A DNA stretch of 64,000 bases from an uncultured bacterium. GTDB lineage: Bacteria > Bacteroidota > Bacteroidia > Chitinophagales > Chitinophagaceae. The notes under the pieces were generated by a model. The model ran no database searches, was not told the origin of the DNA, and saw only the letters and a list, made by a program, of their open reading frames with translations. A program made the translations under genes and the position numbers. The stretch covers positions 87,190-151,189 of the forward strand of contig CAIXLY010000007.1 of assembly GCA_903920455.1 (NCBI GenBank). The letters run 5' to 3'. Shown in pieces: positions 48,933 through 59,529 of this stretch (positions are counted from its first letter, which is position 1; each line of letters starts with the position of its first letter).

Positions 48933-50318
48933 TTATTTTTTGAATACAATATATGGACTTGCCACAGTAGTCAGGTAGACTGAATTTTGTGGTTTATCAG
49001 CATTGTAACATTCCCAAGGAGCGCCAAAGCCACTGCCCTTTCTGAAGTCTTCTTTTCGCAAATCATCAATATACTCCTTGGCTAGTTTTTTTGCTGCATC
49101 GATATCTACACGAGCAATGGCATCACAGGCCCATCCAAGCGGAGTGCCCCAATAAGCACCATTTTGATAGGAATTCTTGCTTGCCAAACTCTTTTCCCAA
49201 GCACTGCTCTCGCTATAATCATCTGATATGAGCACATGCCTGATGTTTCCGTTTTTTGCAAGATCACCTTTCAAATAAGCATCCCTGATAAAAGTACATG
49301 TTTTCACCATCTCATCACCTTCCAGTATACCATAGTAAACCGCCAACACCGTAGACCATACATCTGCCTGTTTACTCTTCCCGGTTGATGCCAAGAGCAT
49401 GCCGCGACCATCAGCAAATGTCAAAGGAATTTCTTTTTTTATTTCGGCCGCGATTGTCTTGTAAAATGAAACTTTTTTATGCGCCCCTTTCTTTTCAAAA
49501 ACTTCAGCGAGTTCCAATGCGGCTTTGTATTTCAACAGTGATGGCATGAGCAGATCGCCAGTGAAAGAAATAACATCCCTGAATCCATAATCAACTCCCC
49601 TCAGCTCATCATTGGTGAATACCAACTGTTTCCCGTTTCTTGTAGGAGGCACCTTAAAAGCCAACTCCATCCGATCAATCAAACTAAAGCCATTGATCAT
49701 TGAATCAAGGATAGCAAGATCTCCTGTGGTCTTGAGATACTGATGACCCATGTGTACGAAGTAAAACTGATCACAATATGGCGGGAACAAACCAAAGAGC
49801 TTATCGCCCTGTTGATTGAAATCATAGGTACCCGGAAAATATATCGGCAACCCATCATCAATCCTAACATGATCTGCTATGGCGCCAAGGGGCACCATAC
49901 TACCATGTGATGTAATCCATGTTTGATCGCACTGTGTTGATGCTGCAAGCAGCAACATGTGCTTTTGTTCAGCCGCTTTTACAAACCCGGTTTCTAATGA
50001 CATTGCATAATCTCTTATCCAATAGGATGGATAGCTGCTTCTGCCTCCTGGCCTTACAAGTACACCACCCGTGTTATTCGGACCAAAGTCAGTAGAAATA
50101 ACCTGACCAGGATGGATGCGTGAACTATCCAATACATCCTTGGTAAGCTGTTCTAAAAATTTATAATCAGCAGTTGACAATATCGATGTGCTTGCAATTC
50201 GCTGGGCACTAGCTCCAATGATAGAAAGCAAACAGATACAGAAAATGCCTGCCCTGACCAAGGCAAATACATTGACACTAGGTTTTTGGGGTGCGGTATT
50301 TATTGAAGTGATTGACAA
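48933..50318 (-). CDS. Uncharacterised exported six-hairpin glycosidase-like protein
   Basis: YPSYWIRDYAMSLETGF, GGYWGTPLGWACDAIARVD-like alpha/alpha barrel features; overlaps the GH2 ORF by 19 nt. Confidence 0.65.
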   Translation of the reverse strand: MSITSINTAPQKPSVNVFALVRAGIFCICLLSIIGASAQRIASTSILSTADYKFLEQLTKDVLDSSRIHPGQVISTDFGPNNTGGVLVRPGGRSSYPSYWIRDYAMSLETGFVKAAEQKHMLLLAASTQCDQTWITSHGSMVPLGAIADHVRIDDGLPIYFPGTYDFNQQGDKLFGLFPPYCDQFYFVHMGHQYLKTTGDLAILDSMINGFSLIDRMELAFKVPPTRNGKQLVFTNDELRGVDYGFRDVISFTGDLLMPSLLKYKAALELAEVFEKKGAHKKVSFYKTIAAEIKKEIPLTFADGRGMLLASTGKSKQADVWSTVLAVYYGILEGDEMVKTCTFIRDAYLKGDLAKNGNIRHVLISDDYSESSAWEKSLASKNSYQNGAYWGTPLGWACDAIARVDIDAAKKLAKEYIDDLRKEDFRKGSGFGAPWECYNADKPQNSVYLTTVASPYIVFKK

Positions 50319-52111
50319 ATTTCAAGATTTATTTTTCTGATTTTTTCTTCTGACATTTTGATGACTTTGCGATCGTAAGTCATGATCCCATTGACTTCAG
50401 ATTCAACATCGGTAGTTTGAGTATATACCGCTGCAGAATAAGCAGACGATATAAGCTCCTTCAATTTTTCTGCAAAAGAAACGTAGACATCAGTTGTTTC
50501 ATCAATGGTTTTGTACTGCACATAACCCCAGTTCCTTCCGGTCTCCCAGAGATGCCCATCAATATGCAATCCGATACCGCCATATTCACCCAACACATTA
50601 ACACGCTTGGAATCAAATATGCCCAATCTTGGTTCAGGATAATTATGAATATCAATCATATCCCCAATATCAAAATGATTTCCTCCGCTTGCAGGATTAA
50701 CTAGTCTTGATGGATCATAATTTTTAGTCCATTCTACAATTTTAGGAGTATTGAATTGTCCCCATGACTCATTAAATGGAACCCTAACTACAACACTTGG
50801 ATTAGAATAAGTTAAATCCATGATCTCCTTCCATTCTTGCATAAAGTTATCGTCTGAGGCTTTTGATCTTTGCAATTCGGGAGCATTGAAGTAACTCCGC
50901 TGCAGCCAAGGTTGAAACGCATCTCCACTTGGCATATCCTGCCAAACAAGAATTCCCTCCTTATCGCAATGATAATACCAACGGGCGGGCTCAACTTTAA
51001 CATGTTTGCGTATCATGTTGAAACCAAAATCTTTTGTCTTCTTGATATCAAACAGCAGCGCTTCATCGGTAGGCGCAGTGTACAAGCCATCAGGCCACCA
51101 GCCTTGGTCGAGCGGACCGAACTGAAAATAATTTTTATTATTGAGCTGCATGCGGTGAATTCCATTTGCATCTACCTTGGTAGAGATTTTACGCATGCCG
51201 ACATAACTTTTAAGTTTGTCTATTGCAATTCCATTGCGAATGATGGAAACCTCCATGTCATATAAAAAGGGCAATTCAGGACTCCATAACTTTGTATTGG
51301 GAACTGCGACAAAAACTTCCTGTCCGTTTGCAGCTTTACCAGCTCCAACAACTTTTCCCTGATCAAGCACTTTTACCTCAATGATATCCGTTGACGAAGA
51401 ACCGGAGGTAACAGCAAGTACAGAAACATTACCGCCATCTATATTAGGAACAGTCTTCAACTGAGACACATAAGCTTGTTCAACAGGCTCAATCCATACC
51501 GTCTGCCAAATTCCAGTAACAGATGTATAAAAAATTCCCTCAGGATTTTTAACCTGCTTACCCCTTGGCTGAAAACTTGCGTCGGTAGGATCCCACACTT
51601 TAACAACAAGATGCTGTGCTTTGTCTTTTGCTAAAAAAGAAGTGATGTCTATACTAAAAGGAGAATAGCCGCCTTGATGGCTACCTATTTTTATGTCATT
51701 CAACCACACATCAGCTTTCCAATCAACTGCCCCAAAATTGAGCATGATGCGTTTGCCCTTCCAAGCAGCAGGAACAGCAAAGGAACGTTGATACCACAAC
51801 TCGTTATCCTCTCCCACTGTTTTTTGCACGCCAGACAAGCTAGACTCAATTGCAAATGGCACAAGAATTTTACCATCAAATTTCTCAGGGGCATTAGCTC
51901 CCTTGGGAAGAATTGCGTAATTCCACAATCCATTCAGATTTTGCCACATGTCGCGCATCATCTGTGGACGCGGATACTCAGGAAGAGGTGCAGATGGATC
52001 AACCTTAGAAGCCCAAGCAGTTTTAATCTTATCTCCAGCCGGCTTCCAGTCCTGCGCGAAACTAGTAACAAAGAATAAAGTGGTCGAGAGTGCAAGCAGT
52101 AGTTTTTTCAT
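50300..52111 (-). CDS. Glycoside hydrolase family 2 (LacZ/GusA-like)
   Basis: YPRPQMMRDMWQNLNGLWNYAI, WYQRSFAVPAAWKGKRIMLNFGAVDW, GFNMIRKHVKVEPARWYYHCDKEGILVWQDMPSG, VVRVPFNESWGQF. Confidence 0.92.
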   Translation of the reverse strand: MKKLLLALSTTLFFVTSFAQDWKPAGDKIKTAWASKVDPSAPLPEYPRPQMMRDMWQNLNGLWNYAILPKGANAPEKFDGKILVPFAIESSLSGVQKTVGEDNELWYQRSFAVPAAWKGKRIMLNFGAVDWKADVWLNDIKIGSHQGGYSPFSIDITSFLAKDKAQHLVVKVWDPTDASFQPRGKQVKNPEGIFYTSVTGIWQTVWIEPVEQAYVSQLKTVPNIDGGNVSVLAVTSGSSSTDIIEVKVLDQGKVVGAGKAANGQEVFVAVPNTKLWSPELPFLYDMEVSIIRNGIAIDKLKSYVGMRKISTKVDANGIHRMQLNNKNYFQFGPLDQGWWPDGLYTAPTDEALLFDIKKTKDFGFNMIRKHVKVEPARWYYHCDKEGILVWQDMPSGDAFQPWLQRSYFNAPELQRSKASDDNFMQEWKEIMDLTYSNPSVVVRVPFNESWGQFNTPKIVEWTKNYDPSRLVNPASGGNHFDIGDMIDIHNYPEPRLGIFDSKRVNVLGEYGGIGLHIDGHLWETGRNWGYVQYKTIDETTDVYVSFAEKLKELISSAYSAAVYTQTTDVESEVNGIMTYDRKVIKMSEEKIRKINLEICQSLQ

Positions 52112-52197
52112 AATTTCCAACGTTAAAAAGATTATCCGAATATAAATAAAATGCATCCTATATACGCATCGCATATTAATAAAAACACATGCCAGAT

Positions 52198-54048
52198 CTA
52201 TTTATCCAGCCTTTTGATCAACTCTTGAATAGAAATGGTGATGATTCTACCAAGGGGCTTACCCTCGCGGTATGTAATCACTCGGAAAGTATCAGCATCT
52301 TTGGGAACACTTAACTTTTCACCCTTCTTATATTTTGGAGTATGATGATCAGGATATACATTCTCAAAAGAATAGTAAATATCCAAGCCCTCAAGTTCTG
52401 TATCTACCTGAATGAGTAAATTGTCTTGAGATCCTTTGATTGGTGTTACGATAGCATCGTAGAAACTACTTGCATAATTGATGTCATACTTAGCCAAACG
52501 CTTTAAGTGAGCTTCTGTTCGCCCAACAAATTGATTCCAGTTTTTATTTGATTTTTCAGACCAAAGAACCTCAGACAAAGCAAAAGAACGAGGCCACAAC
52601 ATGTACTCAGCATGACGGAATGTTGGCACACTTTCAGTCCACAAATTACCCTGCCCACCAAGAATATAAGTTTCGTCAACACCATCAGGAAGAGGCTCAA
52701 AATCAAATATAGTTTTAAAACGAAGCATGCTATATGTTGGAGGCTCAATTGAAGGATCCCCCTGGTAAAGATCCAGGTAGGCATAATCAGTTGGACTCAT
52801 CACTACATGATGATTTTGTTTGGCCGCAGCAATACCACCGCCCATTCCGCGCCAACTCATGACCGATGCCTTAGGGGCCAACCCACCTTCCAGAATCTCA
52901 TCCCAGCCCATGAGTTTTTTACCCTTCTGCTCAAGCATTTTCTCTAGGCGTTTGATAAAATAACTCTGGAGTTCATTGGTGTTTTTCAGGCCATTTTCCT
53001 TCATTCGTTGTTGACAATCCTCACACTTTTCCCAAAATCCCTTGTAGCACTCATCACCACCAATATGGATATATTCAAAAGGAAATACTTCGGCCACTTC
53101 TGTAAACACTTTATCCAGGAATTCAAAAGTAGACTCTTTACCTGCGCATAGGGAATTGTCATCTATCCCATAAAATTTACAGCCTGGATTAACTTTGTAG
53201 TTGAGTTTTGTAGATGAGAGAAAAGGATATGCAGCGATTGCAGCGAGACTATGACCAGGAACATCTATTTCTGGCAATACATCAACAAATCTGGCTGAAG
53301 CATAAGCAATCAACTCTTTAAGCTCTTGTTGTGTATAGAAGCCCCCATAGGTAGCTGCTTCACCTTCCTGCGGACAATCCCTATCCCACCACAACCCAGT
53401 GCGGGGCACACGCCAAGCAGCTACTGATGTTAGCTCAGGAAGTTTGTTGATTTGCATTCTCCATCCCTGATCATCGGTTAGGTGCAGGTGAAGAATATTG
53501 AACTTATAGATGACCATTTCATCGATCATGCGCTTAACCTGATCCATGGTAAAAAAATGCCTGCTTACGTCCAGCATCAATCCACGCCAAGGGAAACGAG
53601 GTTCATCTTTGATAGACACTGCAGGAATACTCAACTCCCCTTCTATCGGAATCATTTGCAACAAACTCTGAACACCATAAAAAAGACCTTGGGGCGTTAA
53701 CGCTTTTACCACGACTGAATTGCTGGACACATCCAACAGATATCCCTCTTTTTTAGTAGCTGCATTTGGATCGATGATAAGATTAATAGCCCTGGATTTA
53801 ACAGCAGTTCCGGATTTTGAAACCACTGCTGGCTGAGAATTAGTTGCAGATTTGATCATGTCTGATGTATAGGCTGCCAAAAATTTCAGTTGTTCATCAT
53901 TAAACAGAATGACAGTTTTTTCATTGATAACAAACCGTCCACTTTTCAGTGCAATCTCCTTGGGCTGAGGAATGATATTTATTTGTTGAGCCTGGGCAGA
54001 AAATGAAAAACAGCATAACAAAAATAAAGTGCGAATTATAATTTGCAT
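52198..54048 (-). CDS. Beta-N-acetylhexosaminidase (GH20)
   Basis: RGLMLDVSRHFFTMDQVKRMIDEM, LHLHLTDDQGWRMQI, PEIDVPGHSLAAIAAYP, YIHIGGDECYKGFWEKC. Confidence 0.95.
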   Translation of the reverse strand: MQIIIRTLFLLCCFSFSAQAQQINIIPQPKEIALKSGRFVINEKTVILFNDEQLKFLAAYTSDMIKSATNSQPAVVSKSGTAVKSRAINLIIDPNAATKKEGYLLDVSSNSVVVKALTPQGLFYGVQSLLQMIPIEGELSIPAVSIKDEPRFPWRGLMLDVSRHFFTMDQVKRMIDEMVIYKFNILHLHLTDDQGWRMQINKLPELTSVAAWRVPRTGLWWDRDCPQEGEAATYGGFYTQQELKELIAYASARFVDVLPEIDVPGHSLAAIAAYPFLSSTKLNYKVNPGCKFYGIDDNSLCAGKESTFEFLDKVFTEVAEVFPFEYIHIGGDECYKGFWEKCEDCQQRMKENGLKNTNELQSYFIKRLEKMLEQKGKKLMGWDEILEGGLAPKASVMSWRGMGGGIAAAKQNHHVVMSPTDYAYLDLYQGDPSIEPPTYSMLRFKTIFDFEPLPDGVDETYILGGQGNLWTESVPTFRHAEYMLWPRSFALSEVLWSEKSNKNWNQFVGRTEAHLKRLAKYDINYASSFYDAIVTPIKGSQDNLLIQVDTELEGLDIYYSFENVYPDHHTPKYKKGEKLSVPKDADTFRVITYREGKPLGRIITISIQELIKRLDK

Positions 54049-54093
54049 GGATAGTTGATTTTTAGAGGGCAGAAATTACACCATTATCTTGAG

Positions 54094-55719
54094 CTATTTC
54101 AGCTTGGTGGATAATTTGGTAATGACATCACTTTTAATCAACAGTTTACGGTCTGCATAAACCCTTAATCCCTTTCCTCGGTGATATTTATCCCCGTTTT
54201 TGTCCCACAACACGGTAAGATCCACCCCCTTATAAAAGATATGCTCTAAACAGAACCAATCCCAGTTGGACGGCACCAATGGATTGATCGTTAGGGTATC
54301 ATCCAAAGAAGGTCGGAGGCCTATGAGGCCGGTAATGACATTGTCGTTATATGTGGAGTGATTGTAATAAATACCACGTTCCTTAAACCCATGGTTATGG
54401 CCTTGAACTTCCATGCGGGTTCTGGCAAGCCAATCTCCATTAAATGGATTGAGGTTCTCATCGATCCACAAATCATTAGTCACAATTGTATCTGCATCAG
54501 GAGGTATCTGTCTAAAGCGATGTGATTTGGTATAGTTCTTAAAAGTCTGAAAAAAATCTTCTTTCGATACCACATCTTGATCATAGTCATTTAATACATT
54601 GGCCAACGCAGTAAGTGTTTCAGAAGTTGCAAAAGGCCAACTTGGTCCGTTCCATTGGCATTCATGTCCTTCATAACTCACTTTAAAGCCAGGATGTCTC
54701 TGTTCTGCAGTAGTTGGGCCAAAAGGCGCATAAAAACCTTCGGGATCCATGAGCTGTTTCCATGCTTTTTCATAACCTTGGTTTTTCGGTACAAGATTCA
54801 CGTACCAAGGAACAAATCCCAATAATTCTCTTGCAGAAGAAAGGGTATCAGCTGCTTTATCGTTTGGTAATTCAGACCGGGGTATCACTTTAAAAAAGTC
54901 TGCGCGCTTGTCCCACAACTTATCCAACACCAGGCTCTTCGTTTTCTCTGCCTCGGATAAATACTGTGTCTGTATATCCTTCAACCCATTTAATCCAGCT
55001 ATATACGATATTGCCCTTGCATCGGCATACATGTAGCTGTTGATTGTTGGTCTCTTTCCGGTGCCCCCAATGGCAACTTCCATTCCATCCTGTCCATCAT
55101 ATTGCCAAAACAAACCGTCTGGATCTTGTCGGCGATTTTGCCATTCCTTATAGTTTCCAATAAGATCTGGAAGAACATCTGATAAGAGAGCAGCATCAGG
55201 ATGCACCATATGATAATTCAAAAAACTTTCTGCAATCCAAAAACTATAGACATAGGGATTGCCTCCTTTCCTAAGCCAAAAAAGACCATAGTCGCGTATT
55301 ATTTTAGGATCTCGCAACCACCTGCCTTCCCTGAAATGATGCCCCGCTGGGCAGGAGATGCTATTGTATTTTCCAGCCCAAGAAACAGCAGGCATGAATT
55401 CTGTGACTACATACCCGTCAGCAGTTTCTTTGACATGCTTTCGGAATGTCCACCACCTGTAGTAATAAACTTCCTCAATTTCTTTATCCGGACAACTGAG
55501 AAAAGGAATATTTTTTGCAAGAAAATTCCAGCTTAGCTCATTGGGTATCATCTTGGTTTCCGGAATGACATCCACATGCAGATTCAATGTATCTTGATTA
55601 TTAAATTGATCAATATATCGCTTATACTCTTGTTGATCAAGTACCTGGCGGGTTGGGTACTTGCAGCTTAACAAACAAATAAGCAGGAGTAGTGTCGGGT
55701 TAACTTTCATACAAATCAT
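54094..55719 (-). CDS. MGH1-like / six-hairpin glycoside hydrolase
   Basis: DGQDGMEVAIGGTGKRPTINSYMYADARAIS, ECQWNGPSWPFATSETLTALANVL, NHSTYNDNVITGLIGLRP; lipobox LLSC. Confidence 0.8.
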   Translation of the reverse strand: MICMKVNPTLLLLICLLSCKYPTRQVLDQQEYKRYIDQFNNQDTLNLHVDVIPETKMIPNELSWNFLAKNIPFLSCPDKEIEEVYYYRWWTFRKHVKETADGYVVTEFMPAVSWAGKYNSISCPAGHHFREGRWLRDPKIIRDYGLFWLRKGGNPYVYSFWIAESFLNYHMVHPDAALLSDVLPDLIGNYKEWQNRRQDPDGLFWQYDGQDGMEVAIGGTGKRPTINSYMYADARAISYIAGLNGLKDIQTQYLSEAEKTKSLVLDKLWDKRADFFKVIPRSELPNDKAADTLSSARELLGFVPWYVNLVPKNQGYEKAWKQLMDPEGFYAPFGPTTAEQRHPGFKVSYEGHECQWNGPSWPFATSETLTALANVLNDYDQDVVSKEDFFQTFKNYTKSHRFRQIPPDADTIVTNDLWIDENLNPFNGDWLARTRMEVQGHNHGFKERGIYYNHSTYNDNVITGLIGLRPSLDDTLTINPLVPSNWDWFCLEHIFYKGVDLTVLWDKNGDKYHRGKGLRVYADRKLLIKSDVITKLSTKLK

Positions 55720-55794
55720 TAATAAACATAAACACCAACAGCGAGTTCAAGATTGATTCTTTAGGTCTGCTGGGATGACGGGTCGGTTAAAGAT

Positions 55795-55812
55795 ACTAAA
55801 ATGACTAAAATG
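55795..55812. repeat. Tandem direct 9-mer ACTAAAATG x2 in the divergent intergenic region
   Basis: actaaaatg at 55795-55803 and 55804-55812, midway between the divergent operons. Confidence 0.6.
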
Positions 55813-55904
55813 CTATACTTAAAACATCAAGATCAGCGGGCAGGTCTTTCAGTCAAGCATTTCACTGTTTCTCGGAATAGAAATATGCGTTCATTTAGTT
55901 TCAA

Positions 55905-55912
55905 TAGATTTG
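55905..55912 (+). promoter_or_regulatory. Bacteroidota -7 element (TAnnTTTG) upstream of the plus-strand glycosidase/sulfatase operon
   Basis: TAGATTTG 26 nt before the track start at 55938; no clear -33. Confidence 0.35.
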
Positions 55913-55937
55913 TATAGCCCGAAAGCATTCGAATAAC

Positions 55938-57017
55938 ATGCCAAACAGAATGATACAATCAACTATGGCCAAACAACTTTTTATCGCCTTATTAAGCAGC
56001 ATCTTTCTTTTTTCTTGTGCGAGCACAAAAAATACATCATCCGTAGTGACGGAAAAAGAGATGCAATCGGTATATGAAAAAGTAAAAACCCCATACAAAC
56101 AAGGTATTGTATTTCAACATCCAGACTCCTCCAAGTTGATTGACAGTCCATCTATATTTCGATGGAAAAGAAAATGGTGGATGACCTACATCATTTTTGA
56201 TGGAAGGGGCTATGAGACTTGGATTGCAGAGAGTAACAACTTAATGGAATGGAAATCGAAAGGTAGAATAATGTCATTCACTGATACGGGATGGGATGCA
56301 AATCAAAAAGCGGGATACATGGCACTGTTGGACATTAAATGGGGAGGCTCCTACAAACCCTCTGCACATGAAGGCAAATATTGGATGTCATATCTTGGCG
56401 GCTCAGTTAAGGGATATGAAGCAGGCCAACTGGGCGTTGGTCTAGCAAGAACAATCAATCCTATTGAAACAAAAGAATGGGAGCGTTTACCGCGGCCAAT
56501 ACTTGCGGCACATGACAAAGATGCAAGATGGTTTGAGAACAGCACCATCTACAAAAGCTATATTATCAAAGATAAAAAAAGACATACCGGCAAACCCTTT
56601 GTGATGTTTTATAATGCGGCAGGCGATACTGCTACTTATGAAAGCATCGGGATGGCTGTGTCCGACAACATGGTTGATTGGAAACGATATGGCAGCAATC
56701 CTGTAATCAGTCGATTTAAAAAAGGCACCATTTGTGGAGATGCCCAACTTGCTAAAGTTGGCAAACTCTATGTGATGTTTTACTTTGGCGCATTCTGGAA
56801 TGGCGATGCTCATGCATATGATCGATTTGCCTGCTCTTATGACTTGACCAATTGGACCGATTGGAAAGGAGAAGACCTCATCAAACCATCGGAATCCTAT
56901 GACAACACATTCGCGCACAAACCTTTTGTAATCAACTGGAAAGGAAAGGTGTACCACTTTTACAACGCAGTTGGTGAAAACGGAAGGGTAATCGCACTAG
57001 CAACATCAACTCCATAG
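55938..57017 (+). CDS. Five-bladed beta-propeller glycosidase lipoprotein (GH43/GH117-like fold)
   Basis: LFSCAS lipobox, HPDSSKLIDSPSIFRWKRKWWMTYIIFDGRGYETWIAESNNLMEW, AVSDNMVDWKRYGSNPV. ATG at 55965 (MAKQLF) is an alternative start. Confidence 0.8.
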   Translation: MPNRMIQSTMAKQLFIALLSSIFLFSCASTKNTSSVVTEKEMQSVYEKVKTPYKQGIVFQHPDSSKLIDSPSIFRWKRKWWMTYIIFDGRGYETWIAESNNLMEWKSKGRIMSFTDTGWDANQKAGYMALLDIKWGGSYKPSAHEGKYWMSYLGGSVKGYEAGQLGVGLARTINPIETKEWERLPRPILAAHDKDARWFENSTIYKSYIIKDKKRHTGKPFVMFYNAAGDTATYESIGMAVSDNMVDWKRYGSNPVISRFKKGTICGDAQLAKVGKLYVMFYFGAFWNGDAHAYDRFACSYDLTNWTDWKGEDLIKPSESYDNTFAHKPFVINWKGKVYHFYNAVGENGRVIALATSTP

Positions 57018-57055
57018 AATAACATTAATGCTGGTAGTATCATTTAAATTGTAGC

Positions 57056-58549
57056 ATGAACATCGCCAACCATATCCTTTGCTTGATATTAATCTGTAGC
57101 CACTCAATTGCAACCAAAGCGCAGCAGGCTAAGCCAAACATCATTTACATATTGGCAGACGACTTGGGTTATGGCGATGTGAGCTGCATGAATGAACAAT
57201 CAAAAATTAAAACGACCCATATTGATGCGCTGGCAAAAGCAGGAATGCGGTTTACCGATGCACACAGCAATTCTTCTGTATGTACCCCCACAAGATATGG
57301 AATCATGACAGGCAGATACGCTTGGAGAAGCAAGTTGAGCAATGGTGTTACCTGGAGTTACGACAGCTCGTTAATTGAGGGTGGCAGAAAGACTGTTGCA
57401 ACGATGCTCAAGCAACAGGGCTATGCTACAGCATGCATCGGTAAATGGCATTTGGGATTGGATTGGGGCAAAGACAATTCAGGCAATATCGATTTATTTA
57501 AACCCATTAAAAGAGGCCCAACCACTATGGGCTTTGATTACTTCTTCGGCATTACTGCCTCTTTAGATATCCCCCCATATGTATACATCCGTAACGACAG
57601 AATTACAGCGAGTTTAATTGACACGATAGAAGCAGCTGGTGGGAAAAGCTTCTGGCGTAAGGGGCCAATTGGCAATGACTTTAAACATGAGGAAGTAATG
57701 CCCAAATGTATTGAAGCTTCAATTGAGTTCATAGAAGAACAAGCAAAAAAAGAAAAGCCATTTTTCTTATACCTACCCCTTCCTGCACCACACACGCCCA
57801 TTTTGCCAACAGCAGCCTACAAAGGAAAAACTGGCACAAATGATTATGGAGATTTTGTATTGATGATGGATGATATGGTTGAAAAAGTTATTGATGCAGT
57901 AAAAAAAGCAGGAATCGAAGAGAATACGATGATTGTATTTACGAGCGATAATGGATGCTCACCGTCGGCTAATTTTAAAGAACTTGAACAAGCTGGGCAT
58001 TCTCCGAGCTATAAGTACAGAGGAGCAAAAGCCGACATCTACGAAGGTGGGCACCGGATTCCATTTATTGTCAAGTGGCCAAATCAAGTAAGGTCAAATA
58101 GTGTATCAGACAAAACCATATCACTCACAGATTTTTTTGCGACAATAACTGATCTCATGGATCAAGATATAGACGACAATACAGGTGAGGACAGCTACAG
58201 CATATTGCCATTGCTAACAGGAGATAAAAAAATGTATAAAAGAAACGATGTTGTCCATCATTCCATTGATGGAAGCTTTGCCATCAGAAAAGGAAAATGG
58301 AAGTTGGAATTCTGTTCCGGATCTGGAGGTTGGAGTTATCCTACTCCGGAGGAAACAGAATCCCATACACTTCCACCTGTTCAGTTATACAATATGAAAT
58401 CAGATATCAGCGAACAGCATAACAGATCAACTTCTCGCCCAATGGTTGTCAAAAAACTAACAACGCTTATGCAGCAGCAAATTGACAATGGTAGAAGCAA
58501 TCCAGGCAAGCATCAACAAAATGCCCTACCCATAAAGCTTCTGAGATAA
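57056..58549 (+). CDS. Exported S1-type sulfatase (formylglycine-dependent, Cys type)
   Basis: PNIIYILADDLGYGDVSC, active-site motif SVCTPTRYGIMTGRYAWR, GKWHLGLD, FTSDNGCSP. Confidence 0.94.
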   Translation: MNIANHILCLILICSHSIATKAQQAKPNIIYILADDLGYGDVSCMNEQSKIKTTHIDALAKAGMRFTDAHSNSSVCTPTRYGIMTGRYAWRSKLSNGVTWSYDSSLIEGGRKTVATMLKQQGYATACIGKWHLGLDWGKDNSGNIDLFKPIKRGPTTMGFDYFFGITASLDIPPYVYIRNDRITASLIDTIEAAGGKSFWRKGPIGNDFKHEEVMPKCIEASIEFIEEQAKKEKPFFLYLPLPAPHTPILPTAAYKGKTGTNDYGDFVLMMDDMVEKVIDAVKKAGIEENTMIVFTSDNGCSPSANFKELEQAGHSPSYKYRGAKADIYEGGHRIPFIVKWPNQVRSNSVSDKTISLTDFFATITDLMDQDIDDNTGEDSYSILPLLTGDKKMYKRNDVVHHSIDGSFAIRKGKWKLEFCSGSGGWSYPTPEETESHTLPPVQLYNMKSDISEQHNRSTSRPMVVKKLTTLMQQQIDNGRSNPGKHQQNALPIKLLR

Positions 58550-58584
58550 GAATCAACTTATAAATAAGTGAACCTATAACTAAA

Positions 58585-59529
58585 TTATAGCTTTAGTAAC
58601 ACTTTGTCAATTACGTGAATTACTCCGTTAGAGGCCATGATGTTAGTTCCAACAATGTTTGCCGCAGTGGAGTTTCCAGTCCCTTTAACGTTTGCCCCAT
58701 TTAATAAAGAAATGGTTAGAGCCCCACCCTCAAGTGTAGTTGGTTGTGCGCCCTCAGTCAGGTCAGACGAAAAGACCCTTCCTGCCAATACATGATAGGT
58801 TAATATTGCGGCCAATGTGTTTGGATCAGCGGCATTGATATCATCCACGGTTGCAAATCCAGCATCACGGAAGCCTTGATTTGTAGGTGCGAATACAGTA
58901 TAAATACCAGGACCAGCCAAAACCCCTGCAACATTTGTTGTGCCTTCGCTTGCCCTAACTACTGCAGCAGCCAAATAAGTAAAGGTTGTATCGGCGAGTG
59001 CGGACACTACGATATTTCCAGCAGGAGGCATAAGCACTTTTGAAATCAAATGCAATACGCCATTGCTGGCCAATATATTTGCGGTTGACACCTTTATGCC
59101 GTTGACATATACACCAGAAAAGTTATTTGTTATAAAAATAGAATCCCCTGACACAGTAATAATTTTGGCATTAGGCCCTGCTGGAAGATCAGCGGCCATA
59201 TATTTTGTATCGATGGCGTGATACAATAAGATATCAATTAACTCTTCATCAGTAAGACTGCCAATTTTTGCAGCATCAATTCCGGACGCAGCAAAGGCCT
59301 CGTTGGTAGGTGCAAACACAGTAAAGGTAGCCGCACTGTCAAGCGTCGAAGAAAGACCGCATTGCTCTAGTGATAGATCCATGAGGGTGAGATTCGACCT
59401 AGCTGCAACTTCATCTTTTATAGTTACTAATGGCGTACTATTGTCATCATCTTTCTTACAAGAAATTATTAGCAGAGAAAAAAAGAGCATACTGATTAAA
59501 GTAAAAATAACTGATCCAATGTGTTTCAT
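58585..59529 (-). CDS. Lipoprotein with two fasciclin (FAS1) domains
   Basis: TVFAPTNEAFAASG..., TVFAPTNQGFRDAGF, ASNGVLHLISKVL, ASNGVIHVIDKVLL; lipobox IISC. Confidence 0.94.
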   Translation of the reverse strand: MKHIGSVIFTLISMLFFSLLIISCKKDDDNSTPLVTIKDEVAARSNLTLMDLSLEQCGLSSTLDSAATFTVFAPTNEAFAASGIDAAKIGSLTDEELIDILLYHAIDTKYMAADLPAGPNAKIITVSGDSIFITNNFSGVYVNGIKVSTANILASNGVLHLISKVLMPPAGNIVVSALADTTFTYLAAAVVRASEGTTNVAGVLAGPGIYTVFAPTNQGFRDAGFATVDDINAADPNTLAAILTYHVLAGRVFSSDLTEGAQPTTLEGGALTISLLNGANVKGTGNSTAANIVGTNIMASNGVIHVIDKVLLKL

